The notes: generated by a model not told the origin, from the sequence alone. Numbered from the stretch's first letter, positions 49,361 to 60,187 are shown. The stretch: 64,000 nt of DNA from Bostrychus sinensis (GCA_020698575.1 CM036251.1:1630288-1694287); one strand, 5' to 3'. Made by a program: numbers and translations.

Positions 49361-50150
49361 AACTGTAGTCGTGTCACAACAAAAGTTCAAAAAAGCAGTC
49401 ATCTGGATTGGATTTTTCAAGTTGAAGACGTTTCACCTCTGATCCAAGAGGCTTTCTCAATTCTGAAATGAACTGGTGAGAGCTGGTTTATATTCTTCTA
49501 GGAAGGAGGAGTTTAGACCTGAAACTAAATTCTATTGGTCAATGTGACCATGAATAGCCTGAGTGGTTTGGGGTCGTTAGGAGTCCTTTGACCTGTGCTG
49601 GAGTGAGTGGCAGAGTCGTTAACCCTCCCCAGCCTCAGCTCCTTCAGATGTTAATGACCTGAGTGAAACTGGTTTGTTTTGTTTGGGTTTCAGGAGACTG
49701 TTGTAGACAGAAGGAAGGTTGGATCTGAGACCACCATTTCTGTTTAAAGAAGGTTTATCTTTTTTGACAAAGATTGCTTCTTTCACTCCTCGCTCAAACC
49801 GTCCTTTCTCTCTGGCTAAGATCTGGACCTCACTGTCCTCAAAGCAGTGGTTTGTGGCCTTCAGGTGGAGGTGTACTGCAGATTCTGGTCCACTGGAGTT
49901 GGCCCTGCGGTGTTGGTATAACCCTGCGGTGTTGGTATAAACGCTTGTGCAGAGGTTGTTTGGTTTCTCCAATGTACTGTTCATTACAGTTCTCACTGCA
50001 GTGGATGGAGAACACAACATTGCTCTGTTTGTAACTGGGAATTTTGTCCTTGGGGTGAACCAGTTTTTGTCTGAGAGTATTAACAGATTTGAAATAAACC
50101 GGGATGTTGTGTTGGCTAAAAATCCTTTTAAGTTTCTCAGATAGGCCGGA
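49361..50150 (-). pseudogene. Penelope-like retroelement, GIY-YIG endonuclease remnant
   Basis: On the minus strand it reads NEQYIGETKQPLHKRLYQHR, then CFEDSEVQILAREK, then FERGVKEAIFVKKDKPSLNR and GGLRSNLPSVYN, the C-terminal endonuclease of Penelope-like elements. The Y-I-G of the GIY-YIG motif is visible. The pieces fall in different frames, with an in-place duplication (CCTGCGGTGTTGGTATAA twice at about 49905-49940), so the copy is broken. The reverse transcriptase part is absent. The low-coordinate end carries the GACGTTTCACCTCTGATCCA sequence common at the 3' end of such copies. Confidence 0.8.
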
Positions 50151-50283
50151 GATGTACGGAATGACTACATTGCTCCTTTTTGAACTTTTGTTGTGATGCT
50201 TTTACCGTGGACGAGTGAGAGTCTTCACAGACAACTGTAGTCGTGGTTAGAGTGAGGGTCAGGACTGTAGTTTGTACGCATCT

Positions 50284-50298
50284 CCAATAGATGGCGCT
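50284..50298 (+). promoter_or_regulatory. CTCF-like motif
   Basis: CCAATAGATGGCGCT fits the CTCF core pattern (the AGATGGCGCT form). Motif match only. Confidence 0.35.
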
Positions 50299-51894
50299 GC
50301 TGTGGTGAAGACAGATATACATTGGCGTTTACTTTGAATCTATTTTATATTTGTTTAAAGTGTTGTAGTTTGTATTTGTTCGTGTATTTAAGTGTAAGGG
50401 TGCATTTTTTATATGAGTTACACTGTTGAATAATTTTGGAAACGTGTTAGTTTTCGCATGTTTAATGTCCGGTCTTACGGTTTGCAAGAGAGAGCTCTGG
50501 TACGACGGACCCAGAAAAGGAAATCTTAAGAGATAAAATCAAAGTTATAAAGCTAAAGTCACCAGCCTTTTGATGACAAGCAGGCCAAAGTGGTGTTTTG
50601 TTTGTAAAGTCTTGGTTATATTATGTTTTGTATCGTGTCTAATATGTTGTATTGTTTTCTGCTTGTTAGTTCTACGGAGAATTATGTGGGTGCTCATTCA
50701 ATCACCAGTGAAAAGAAGTCTTGTCTTTGTGATGCTCAGTTCTCTGCTCATGTGCAGGGATATGTATGGAGGATAAATTATAACAGACCTGGCTTCAGAA
50801 GCAGAGAGAACTGAAACTAAAGACTTTTATGTCTTCACTGACGTCACTGTGAGAGTAATGCACACTGCTGTTGCTTCATTGTTGTTTTGTACAGGCATTT
50901 AGCTTAAAATGTAGCTATGCAATATGTTAGGTGTTATTACAAAATGCAAAAATAATAATAAAAAAGATCAGTACTTGGACATGGATCAGACAAAATTAAA
51001 CATTACAGAACTGGTTCGGACTCGGAGCCAAAAGAGGTTGATGGGGAAATCTCTAACTAAATCGTTTACATCCCATTACAGTCGGACTAACAGTATTTCT
51101 AATTTCTCCTGTGGCACATGAAGGTAATGAGTGTTTTCCTTCGTAACGAGCTCTGAGCTGTTCAGTCTGAAACTCGCAGACGACTCAGTCTCTTTATGTC
51201 GACACTTTATCGTCACCTTAAACTGTGCTTTACCACATGTTACTGAGAATACTGAGCCTTTAAAAGCTGTATTGGAGCAAGTAAAATGCAGCTTCAGTAA
51301 CCTTTTGCATTTTCTGCCATGTTATTTTCTTTCTTCTGTACTTTTTTAATATCTGAGGAGAATTTGTAATATTGTGGTCTCAGTATTTAACCGTCTTATC
51401 CCAGTATCGTGCAGTTTTAATGTCTTTTTTTGCAGCCCGGTGTTTTCCTGTCTGTGGTTTATTTGTCTGCGTTTGGAGCCTGTGTGCTCAGAGTCTGTCA
51501 GTGTTTGAGCTGTGTGTGTTTGTGTTTGTGTTGTGTGTTAATATTACAGACAGATTTATGGAGCTAATCTGTGAGTATTTCTCATAATCTCAGGATAAAC
51601 AGACTTTAGGATGGATCTGTTTGGTTTCAGGGGCAGGTACAGGGGAGGAGTCTCCTGCTTTAGACCTCCATCAGTTCATGGTTTCAGTCCTGGTTTAGTT
51701 CTGTTTTTTGTTTCCTGGTGTAATCCTGTTTTAGACCTGGTTCAGCCCTGATTTAGTCCTGTTTTACTTTTGTTTTAGCCTTGTTTTGTCCTGGTTTAGT
51801 TGTGGTTTAGTCCTGGTTTAATCTTTTAGTTTTAATTCTGCCCCAGTCTTTTTCCTTTGGATATTTCTCCATAAAAACATTTCCTAACAGTATT
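50299..51894. other. intron 2 stretch without recognised genes
   Basis: It contains a block (50782-50900) related to 23868-23985 and a loose patch of decayed 11-mers at 51660-51835. No exon is seen. Confidence 0.4.
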
Positions 51895-53191
51895 TGTAAC
51901 GACTGTTCCGCTTTACCGCTTATGAACAGCGCCCAAGTTCGTTTACTTACACTCTAAAGTGAATACAAAAGGGTCTGAGTGTTTAGAGTGCGTGACAGAC
52001 TACTTTAACCAAGACTAAAAACGTATACCTGTGATGTGTGAATGTAGTGTAGTGCAGTTTTGAACCAAGCAGTTGAAATTACGCAGCAAGCTTTAAGATG
52101 CAAGTTAACCAGTTTTAATAAGCTGTGCTGGTCAGAATCATCATCAAGGGCAATAACTTAACTGATTATTATGAGTTTTAATACAGTTATTACATAGGCA
52201 CTTAACTATGCATAATAATCAGACAATAACACTAACACTGTTTTACCCACAAGCAAAAGGGCAAATACGTTCCAGTCATTAACAGGAGCGAACTAGCATA
52301 CAGCAATGAAAAGGGGGTACCTAATGAGTACACCATAAAATACAACAAACTCAGAAAACAGGTGTGAGCAGCCGCGAACTGCTTTGGCATTTGTCCCTTT
52401 TTTGGTAATGGACTAGTCCTTCAGTCTTGTTTATCGTTGCAGGCCTGATATTCTTAACGAAGTCATAGAAAGGTAACCAAGAAGCTCTAAAATGGCGGCC
52501 ACCACATGCGCCACGCCAGAGCGGTTGACTCACCACGTCGAGGGTTACCAGTCTGTAGAGGAGCGTGGCGTTGGGCAGCTTCTGCTCGGTCAATCCTCAG
52601 CGAAACGGACAGTGTGGGGCTCCAGCAGTGGGGGCTCCAAGGCACAAAAATAATCCAAAGAGGTCCGGAAAGTGTTATCCAGTTAGCTTAGCATGGTCCG
52701 AAGCGAAATCCAGGAGGAACAGAGAGTCCCACTTGCTCCGTGGACGTCCGCTGGCTGAAAAGCGCTAAGTCAGGGCGAAGCACGTACACCACCCATACAA
52801 CTCCCGCCCCCCAACCAGTCAGAACCAATCACAACAGCACAAAGTTGATATTGCCCTTGACTGAGCATTAAGACAGCAAAACGTATGTGGCAGGATCAAG
52901 CAACAGCACGACGCATTTACTGGAACTAGTAAATAAGAATTTTAGCAAGAACCGCTAAGTTTAGTGTATATTTAAATGTCACTAAGAATATTAGAGAACA
53001 TTACAAGTCAGTGAGACTATTACAGTGTGTAAAGCCTAGGATAAAGAGTGTAGCACAAAGCGTGAACACTATTAGAAAAATAGTAATGTAGAACTTTAAT
53101 AAAGTAAATAAATGAAGACTGTTACAATGCATTGTATTTAGCGTAATGTCAGGGTTATGTGTGCACAGATAAGAATAACCCAGGGGTTACA
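51895..53191. mobile_element. possible solo LTR (1.3 kb)
   Basis: The stretch begins TGTAACGACTG and ends CAGGGGTTACA, giving the TG...CA inverted ends expected of an LTR. Near the 3' end are AATAAA-type signals (about 53096-53112). The composition differs from the flanks. No internal retroviral genes, primer-binding site or clear target duplication are present (flanks TATT and TCTT), so this rests on the ends alone. Confidence 0.35.
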
Positions 53192-53337
53192 TCTTTATTT
53201 CTGTAGATTTCATTTTGAAGCTTTGCAGACATCAGTGGGATGGTTCAGTCTCTGCAGCTCATGTCTTTACTGTAAATGTTTTGTCTCAGTGTAATCAGAT
53301 CCATCGATCCCTCTGCCACTGCTCTGGGTCTGAGCCC

Positions 53338-53517
53338 TTTCATATTCACTGTTTCATATTCACCGTTTCATATTCACCGTTTCATATTCACTGTTTCATA
53401 TTCACTGTTTCATATTCACTGTTTCATATTCACCGTTTCATATTCACTGTTTCATATTCACTGTTTCATATTCACTGTTTCATATTCACCGTTTCATATT
53501 CACCGTTTCATATTCAG
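53338..53517 (+). repeat. 14-bp tandem repeat (TTTCATATTCACYG), about 13 units
   Basis: Nearly perfect copies. The only common variation is CACCG/CACTG, a CpG/TpG difference. Confidence 0.95.
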
Positions 53518-53627
53518 AGAGTGATATTTTGTGTCTGGAGGCGTCAGATCCGTCTCTGATCCTCTCTGTTACATAATCTCAGCTCTGACCTGCAACAGGA
53601 CTCAATAAAACACAGATAACTCAGAGA

Positions 53628-54615
53628 GGACTAAACCAGGCCTAAACCCGGCCTAAACCAGGACTAAACCAGGTCTAAACCAGGTCTAAACCAGGACTAA
53701 ACCAGGACTAAACCCGGCCTAAACCAGGCCTAAACCAGGACTAAACCAGGTCTAAACCAGGACTAAACCCGGCCTAAACCAGGCCTAAACCAGGCCTAAA
53801 CCAGGCCTAAACCAGGCCTAAACCAGGCCTAAACCAGGTCTAAACCAGGACTAAACCCGGCCTAAACCCGGCCTAAACCCGGCCTAAACCAGGTCTAAAC
53901 CAGGACTAAACCAGGTCTAAACCAGGTCTAAACCAGGTCTAAACCAGGTCTAAACCAGGACTAAACCAGGACTAAACCAGGACTAAACCAGGACTAAACC
54001 AGGACTAAACCAGGCCTAAACCAGGCCTAAACCAGGTCTAAACCAGGTCTAAACCAGGACTAAACCCGGCCTAAACCCGGCCTAAACCCGGCCTAAACCA
54101 GGTCTAAACCAGGACTAAACCAGGTCTAAACCAGGTCTAAACCAGGTCTAAACCAGGTCTAAACCAGGACTAAACCAGGACTAAACCAGGCCTAAACCAG
54201 GCCTAAACCAGGCCTAAACCAGGTCTAAACCAGGTCTAAACCAGGACTAAACCCGGCCTAAACCAGGTCTAAACCAGGTCTAAACCAGGACTAAACCAGG
54301 TCTAAACCAGGACTAAACCAGGTCTAAACCAGGACTAAACCAGGACTAAACCAGGTCTAAACCAGGCCTAAACCAGGCCTAAACCAGGCCTAAACCAGGT
54401 CTAAACCAGGCCTAAACCAGGCCTAAACCAGGCCTAAACCAGGCCTAAACCAGGCCTAAACCAGGTCTAAACCAGGACTAAACCAGGCCTAAACCAGGTC
54501 TAAACCAGGTCTAAACCAGGTCTAAACCAGGTCTAAACCAGGTCTAAACCAGGCCTAAACCAGGCCTAAACCAGGACTAAACCAGGACTAAACCAGGACT
54601 AAACCAGGACTAAAC
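53628..54615 (+). repeat. 11-bp minisatellite array (CTAAACCAGGN), intron 2
   Basis: About 90 units, with CTAAACCCGGC variants in clusters. A group of CCCGGCCTAAA triplets recurs at about 53860 and 54063. Confidence 0.95.
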
Positions 54616-55292
54616 ACCAGTAGTATGTGTATCTGATGTTGTAGATCAATAAAACTTGCTCAGGCCAGTTCGTTGAGTTTCCCGCAACATCGACCTCTGA
54701 CCTCTGACCTCTGACCCTTTCAACAGGAAGTGACTTTGACACCTACACACAACAATGGACTGAGGTTAGTCCTGGTTTAGACCTGGTTTAGACCTGGATT
54801 ACCTCATTTTTAAACCTATAGTTCTGGGTCCAGCTTCTTCTAGTTCTCAAAAACTCTCAACTCTGACGTTTTAAATTGTTTCAAAAAATGAATACAGCAC
54901 AGACGACGATCAGGAGAAAAAAATAAGGCCACTGAGGTGAAACGCAAGAATCTGGATTGAATTAAACCAGGTCTAAACTCATTACTCGTCCATTAAAGTC
55001 CCGTGTGTTGTGTGGAGCGAGCTCATCCTCCTGAAACGTGTGAAAGGTCACTCGATACTTCCTGTTCAGGGTCAAAGGTCAGTGGTCACAGGGTCATTGC
55101 ATCAATACAGATATGATTCAAGCCACAGGGTTTTAGTCTTTCTTTAGTCCTGGTTTAGTCCTGGTTTAGTCCACTGTCTATTTTCCAAGTTTAATCTTTT
55201 TCTCACTAATTGTGCTGTAACTTTAATATTTTATTATTTTATTGTGAAAGTGTGTCTCTCCTCTCTCGTCCCTTCACAGTAAAAGCCTGTTA
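54616..55292. other. intron 2 stretch without recognised genes
   Basis: Contains a (GACCTCT)n piece at about 54690-54713 and stray 11-mers at about 54768-54795 and 55143-55170. No exon is seen. Confidence 0.4.
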
Positions 55293-56773
55293 TACACTGC
55301 TCAAAAAAATAAAGGGAAGACTAAAATAACATCCTAGATTGGAATGAATGAAATATTCTAATTAAATACTTTGATCTTTACATAGTTGAATGTGCTGACA
55401 ACAAAATCACACAAAAATTATCAATGGAAATCAAATTTATTAACCCATGGAGGTCTGGATTTGGAGTCACACTCAAAATTACAGTGGAAAAACCCACTAC
55501 AGGCTGATCCAACTTTGATGTAATGTCCTTAAAACAAGTCAGAATGAGGCTCAGTAGTGTGTGTGGCCTCCTGTGTGACCTCCCTACAACACCTGGGCCT
55601 GCTCCTGAGGAGGTGGGCATGGTCTCCTGAGGGATCTCCTCCCAGACCTGGACTAAAGCATCCGCCACCTCCTGGACAGTCTGTGGTGCAGCGTGGCGAT
55701 GGTGGATGGAGCGAGACATGATGTTCCAGATGTGCTCAGTTGGATTCAGGTCTGGGGAACGGGCGGCCAGTCCATAGCATCAATGCCTTCATCTGCAGGA
55801 ACTGCTGACACACTCCAGCCACATGAGGTCTAGCATTGTCTTGCATTAGGAGGAACCTAGGGCCAGCACCAGCATCTGGTCTCACAAGGCTCTGAGGATC
55901 TCATCTCGGTACCTAATGGCTGTCAGGCTACCTCTGGGAGCACATGGAGGGCTGTGCGGCCCCCAAAGAAATGCCACCCCACACCATTACTGACCCACTG
56001 CCAAACCGGTCGCTGGAGGATGTTGCAGGCAGCAGAACGTTCTCCACGGTGTCTCCAGACTCTGTCACGTCTGTCACATGTGTTCAGTGTGGACCTGCTT
56101 GCATCTGTGAAGAGCACAGGGAGCCAGTGGTGAATTTGCCAATCTTGGTGTTCTCTGGCAAATGCCAAACGTCCTGCAGCTGTGGACGTGGGGTCCTCAT
56201 ACCACCCTCATGGAGTCTGTTTCTGAGCGTTGGAGCAGACACATGCACATCTGTGGCCTGCTGGAGGTCAGGGCTCTGGCAGTGCTCCTCCTGTTCCTCC
56301 TTGCACAAAGGAGGAGGTAGTGGTCCTGCTGCTGGGTTGTTGCCCTCCTCCACGTCTCCTGATGTACTGGCCTGTCTCCTGGTAGCGCCTCCATGCTCTG
56401 GACACTACAGAGACAGACACAGCAAACCTTCTTGCCACAGCTCGCATTGATGTCCATCCTGGATGAGCTGCACTACCTGAGCCACTTGTGTGGGTTGTAA
56501 ACTCCGTCTCATGCTACCACAGTGAAAGCACCGCCGGCATTCAACAGTCACCAAAACATCAGCCAGAAAGGAACTGAGAAGTGGTCTGTGGTCTCCTCCT
56601 GCAGAACCGCTCCTTTATTGGGGGAGTCTTGCTAATTTCCAGCTGTGGTCTGTTCCAATGCACAACAGCAGTGAAACTGATGATGATGATGATGTTTGAT
56701 TTCACAGAAGTGTGATTGACTTGGAGTTGCATTGTGTTGTTTAAGTGTTCCCTTTATTTTTTTGAGCAGTGTA
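55293..56773 (-). mobile_element. Tc1/mariner-like transposon copy with both terminal repeats
   Basis: The ends TACACTGCTCAAAAAAATAA and ATTTTTTTGAGCAGTGTA are inverted repeats, each with the TA of the target site. The element is about 1.48 kb, slightly shorter than its relatives because of internal deletions. The transposase gene is on the minus strand and is broken (see 55551-56512). Confidence 0.92.
55551..56512 (-). pseudogene. Tc1/mariner-like transposase, frameshifted
   Basis: The start MRRSL at 56512 and the end GGHTHY-stop at 55551 are recognisable. Between them are a helix-turn-helix part with RRATTQQQDHYLLLCARR, the first catalytic region VLFTDAS (the usual E of TDES changed to A), RGERSAACNILQ, GGRTALHVL, and MSRSIHHRHAAPQTVQE near the end. 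These lie in several frames broken by small deletions and stops, so no active enzyme can be made. The family uses a DDE catalytic triad to cut and paste at TA sites. Confidence 0.9.
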
Positions 56774-56796
56774 TTATTTTTTTGTGACTGGAGTAA

Positions 56797-56826
56797 AGAA
56801 GAGGAGGAGGAGGAGGAGGAGGAGGA
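56797..56826 (+). repeat. (GAG)n microsatellite
   Basis: About ten AGG/GAG units. From 56827 to 57190 nothing else is recognised. Confidence 0.9.
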
Positions 56827-57191
56827 GAGCTGCTGCCAAACTCAGGAGTTTCACACCTCTTGCTTTGTTTCCAGATAAATTTAAACTGTTTTTATGAATG
56901 AAACTCACAGGAGACACAGATAATGAGACACTGTAGTAACAACTCATCTCACAATCACACTGCTATTACTAATTAATAACAATACAATAACGATTAATAA
57001 TAATACTTTGTATTCTTTTAAATATATTTTTGAACTGGAAGAGTGAAGTTTGTTCCACAGCTGAACTCCTGGGGTTGGTCTGCGGTTTCTCCTTAAATTA
57101 GTTTTAGGGTTTAGTGAACGTGTGTCCCTCTCAGGTCCTGTCCCGCTCGGTGAACATGGGACAGGGTTTGAGGGAGACACATCCCCCTCAG

Positions 57192-58682
57192 TCCTGTCCC
57201 GTACTGACCTGTCCCGTACTGACCTGTCCCGTACCGACCTGTCCTGTACCGACCTGTCCTGTACCGACCTGTCCCGTACTGACCTGTCCCGTACCGACCT
57301 GTCCCGTACTGACCTGTCCCGTACCGACCTGTCCCGTACTGACCTGTCCCGTACCGACCTGTCCCGTACCGACCTGTCCCGTACTGACCTGTCCCGTTCT
57401 GACCTGTCCCGTACTGACCCGTCCCGTACCGACCTGTCCTGTACCGACCTGTCCCGTACTGACCCGTCCCGAACCGACCTGTCCCGTACAGACCTGTCCT
57501 GTACTGACCTGTCCCGTACCGACCCGTCCTGTACCGACCTGTCCCGTAGTGACCTGTCCCGTACTGACCTGTCCCGTACCGACCTGTCCCGTACCGACCT
57601 GTCCCGTACTGACCTGTCCTGTACCGACCTGTCCTGTACCGACCTGTCCCGTACCGACCTGTCCCGTACAGACCTGTACCGTACTGACCTGTCCCGTACC
57701 GACCCGTCCTGTACCGACCTGTCCCGTACCGACCTGTCCCGTACTGACCCGTCCCGTACCGACCTGTCCTGTACCGACCTGTCCTGTACTGACCCGTCCC
57801 GAACCGACCCGTCCCGAACCGACCCGTCCCGTACCGACCTGTCCCGTACCGACCTGTCCTTTACAGACCAGTCCCGTACCGACCTGTCCCGTACCGACCT
57901 GTCCCGTACTGACCCGTCCCGTACCGACCTGTCCTGTACCGACCTGTCCTGTACTGACCCGTCCCGAACCGACCCGTCCCGAACCGACCTGTCCCGTACC
58001 GACCTGTCCCGTACCGACCTGTCCTGTACCGACCTGTCCCGTACTGACCCGTCCCGAACCGACCAGTCCCGTACCGACCTGTCCCGTACCGACCTGTCCC
58101 GTACTGACCCGTCCCGTACCGACCTGTCCTGTACCGACCTGTCCTGTACCGACCTGTCCCGTACTGACCCGTCCCGTACCGACCTGTCCTGTACCGACCT
58201 GTCCCGAACCGACCCGTCCCGTACCGACCTGTCCCGTACCGACCCGTCCCGTACCGACCTGTCCCGTACCGACCTGTCCCGTACCGACCTGTCCCGTACC
58301 GACCCGTCCCGTACCGACCTGTCCCGAACCGACCCGTCCCGTACCGACCTGTCCCGTACCGACCCGTCCCGTACCGACCTGTCCCGTACCGACCCGTCCC
58401 GTACCGACCCGTCCCGTACCGACCCGTCCCGTACCGACCTGTCCCGTACCGACCTGTCCCGTACCGACCTGTCCCGTACCGACCCGTCCCGTACCGACCT
58501 GTCCCGTACCGACCTGTCCCGTACCGACCTGTCCCGTACCGACCCGTCCCGAACCGACCCGTCCCGTACCGACCCGTCCCGTACCGACCTGTCCTGTACC
58601 GACCTGTCCTGTACCGACCCGTCCCGTACCGACCTGTCCTGTACCGACCTGTCCCGTACCGACCTGTCCCGTACCGACCTGC
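57192..58682 (+). repeat. 15-bp minisatellite (GTCCYGTACYGACCY), about 99 units
   Basis: The unit is CCGTACCGACCTGTC with three variable positions, each a C/T before G. The 15-bp period keeps two frames of over 500 residues open (PVPTC and RTDLS repeats). These lack a splice context or any non-repeat domain and are not credible genes. Confidence 0.97.
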
Positions 58683-59113
58683 TCAGTGACTTTTGTGCAT
58701 TAAAATTTGTTGCAGCTCTTTCCAGAGCTAATGTAGTATTTTAGGGCACATTTATCTTTTTGGATCCACCTCTGGAATACGCTCATAAAGTTTTTTGTCT
58801 GAATAAAGCAACAAGACTAAAACTATGTCTGTCTTTTCTTTTTCGTGTTGTGTTTTTCTGTGCATTGATCCATGTTTTCTTTGTCCCTAGCTTCTTAACT
58901 AAACGTGAGCACAGTTCTGTAAAATGTAGTTGAGTTTTGATCGATAGATTTAGGGTTTCTTCCTCGCTGGTCTCTCTCCTGTAAATACCAACCTGCTGCC
59001 CCTGACATGTGACTGGTGCTGGGTTCTGGACTGGGTTCAGTTGTCCGGGACTCTTAAATCTGAACCTGACCTTAAAAACCTGTCTCTGTCTCTGTCTGTC
59101 CCTGTGTCCTCAG
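58683..59113. other. end of intron 2
   Basis: Ordinary intron ending in a strong pyrimidine tract and CAG acceptor for exon 3. Confidence 0.5.
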
Positions 59114-59341
59114 GCCCAGAGGAAGGAGGTCTTCCTGCAGGAGCGGTACGGACACTACAGCCTGCGGGACCCCTTCCTGGCGCTGCAGAGGGACGTCCAG
59201 TGCTCCGTCTCCGGGGACAAAGACCCGCGGGTCCTGGGCTCCAGTCCCATGTCGGTCCTGCAGGCCGTCATGAGCCACTGCAGGAAGATGCAGGAGAGGA
59301 TGTCCGCCCAGCTGGCAGCGGCCGAGACCCGGCACAAGAGG
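59114..59341 (+). CDS. cttnbp2: cttnbp2 coding exon 3 (CortBP2 N-terminal domain, coiled coil)
   Basis: The exon has 76 codons, AQRKEVFLQERYG onward and ending AAAETRHKR. The acceptor follows a strong pyrimidine tract (CTGTCTCTGTC... TGTCCTCAG|G), and the donor is AGG|GTACGA at 59342. The motifs KEVFLQERYG, DPFLALQRD, a Pro-Met-Ser-Val-Leu-Gln-Ala-Val helix and MQERMSAQLAAAE are those of CTTNBP2. The central stretch (VQCSVSGDKDPRVLGSS) is the divergent linker. The exon is GC-rich and codon-biased compared with its surroundings. Reading through the donor gives V-R-D-R-G and then TAG at 59357-59359. Oddly, the last 16 or so bases of the exon plus the donor are repeated several times in the array that follows. 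Confidence 0.93.
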
Positions 59342-59820
59342 GTACGAGACCGGGGTTAGACCGGGGTTAGACCGGGGTTAGACCGGGGTTAGACCGGGGT
59401 TAGACCGGGCTTAGACCGGAGTTAGACCCGGCTTAGACCCGGCACAAGAGGGTATGAGACCGGGCTTAGACCCGGCTTAGACCCGGCACAAGAGGGTACG
59501 AGACCGGGGTTAGACCGGGCTTAGACCCGGCACAAGAGGGTATGAGACCGGGCTTAGACCGGGCTTAGACCGGAGTTAGACCCAGCACAGGAGGGTACGA
59601 GACCGGGCTTAGACCGGGCTTAGACCGGGCTTAGACCGGGCTTAGACCGGGGTTAGACCGGGGTTAGACCGGAGTTAAACCCGGCACAAGAGGGTATGAG
59701 ACTGGGCTTAGACCGGGCTTAGACCGGGCTTAGACCGGGGTTAGACCGGGGTTAGACCGAGCTTAGACCGGGCTTAGACCGGGGTTAGACCGGGGTTAGA
59801 CCCGGCACAGGAGGGTGAGA
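59342..59820 (+). repeat. 11-bp array starting at the exon 3 donor, with copied exon ends
   Basis: Units of ACCGGGGTTAG and ACCGGGCTTAG alternate with 22-bp blocks ACCCGGCACAAGAGGGTAYG that copy the exon 3 end and its donor. Donor-like GT positions are 59452, 59496, 59540, 59595, 59694 and 59815. Their spacings from 59342 onward (110, 44, 44, 55, 99, 121) are all multiples of 11. The unit differs from the common ACCTGGTTTAG at two or three bases. Confidence 0.95.
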
Positions 59821-59927
59821 GGGAGTACAGGGTTTAGACCTAGTTTAGAGTGGTTTTAGATTTGGTGTAGTTCTAATTTTGACCTGGTTTAGGTTTTTTT
59901 TTTTTTTCTTGGTTTAAACTTTGTTTC

Positions 59928-60092
59928 GTCCTGGTGTAGTCCTGGTTTAGTCCTGGTTTAGCCCTGGTTTAGCCCTGGTTTAGCCCTGGTGTAGTCCTGG
60001 TTTAGTCCTGGTTTAGCCCTGGTTTAGTCCTGGTTTAGTCCTGGTTTAGTCCTGGTTTAGTCCTGGTTTAGACCTGGTTTAGACCTGGTTTA
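59928..60092 (+). repeat. 11-bp minisatellite array (CCTGGTTTAGN), intron 3
   Basis: About 15 units, the first ones with GTCCTGGTGTA changes. Confidence 0.93.
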
Positions 60093-60187
60093 AGTTTGAT
60101 TTAGAAAGGAGCAGAGATCCTGGAGATGATTCATGAGATTGAGCAAACTGTGGGGTCACGTCCAGAGAACTCAGAGCTCAGAGAGAC

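Larger units (their letters stand above)
9801..59341 (+). other. cttnbp2: cttnbp2 gene, 5' part (exons 1-3 and two large introns)
   Basis: Three coding exons join in phase 0 to give 139 residues that match the start of cortactin-binding protein 2. Intron 1 is 9882-26896 and intron 2 is 27005-59113, both GT-AG; intron 3 starts at 59342 and the gene runs off the window. In mammals the product is a neuronal scaffold that binds cortactin and striatin complexes and stabilises dendritic spines. The paralogue CTTNBP2NL is less likely: exon 3 has DPFLALQRD and MQERMSAQLAAAE as in CTTNBP2, and there is an N-terminal extension starting MASEGAS. Exon 2 does carry the LSKPELLTL wording typical of CTTNBP2NL, so the paralogue was considered. 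The ankyrin repeats expected of CTTNBP2 would lie outside the window. Confidence 0.85.

Noticed and set aside
53215..53559. 114-residue frame with FIFTVSYS repeats
   Set aside because: Generated by the 14-bp repeat.
57114..58744. Two frames of 529 and 540 residues (PVPTC and RTDLS repeats)
   Set aside because: A 15-bp repeat preserves frame, and the residue changes follow CpG decay rather than protein constraint.
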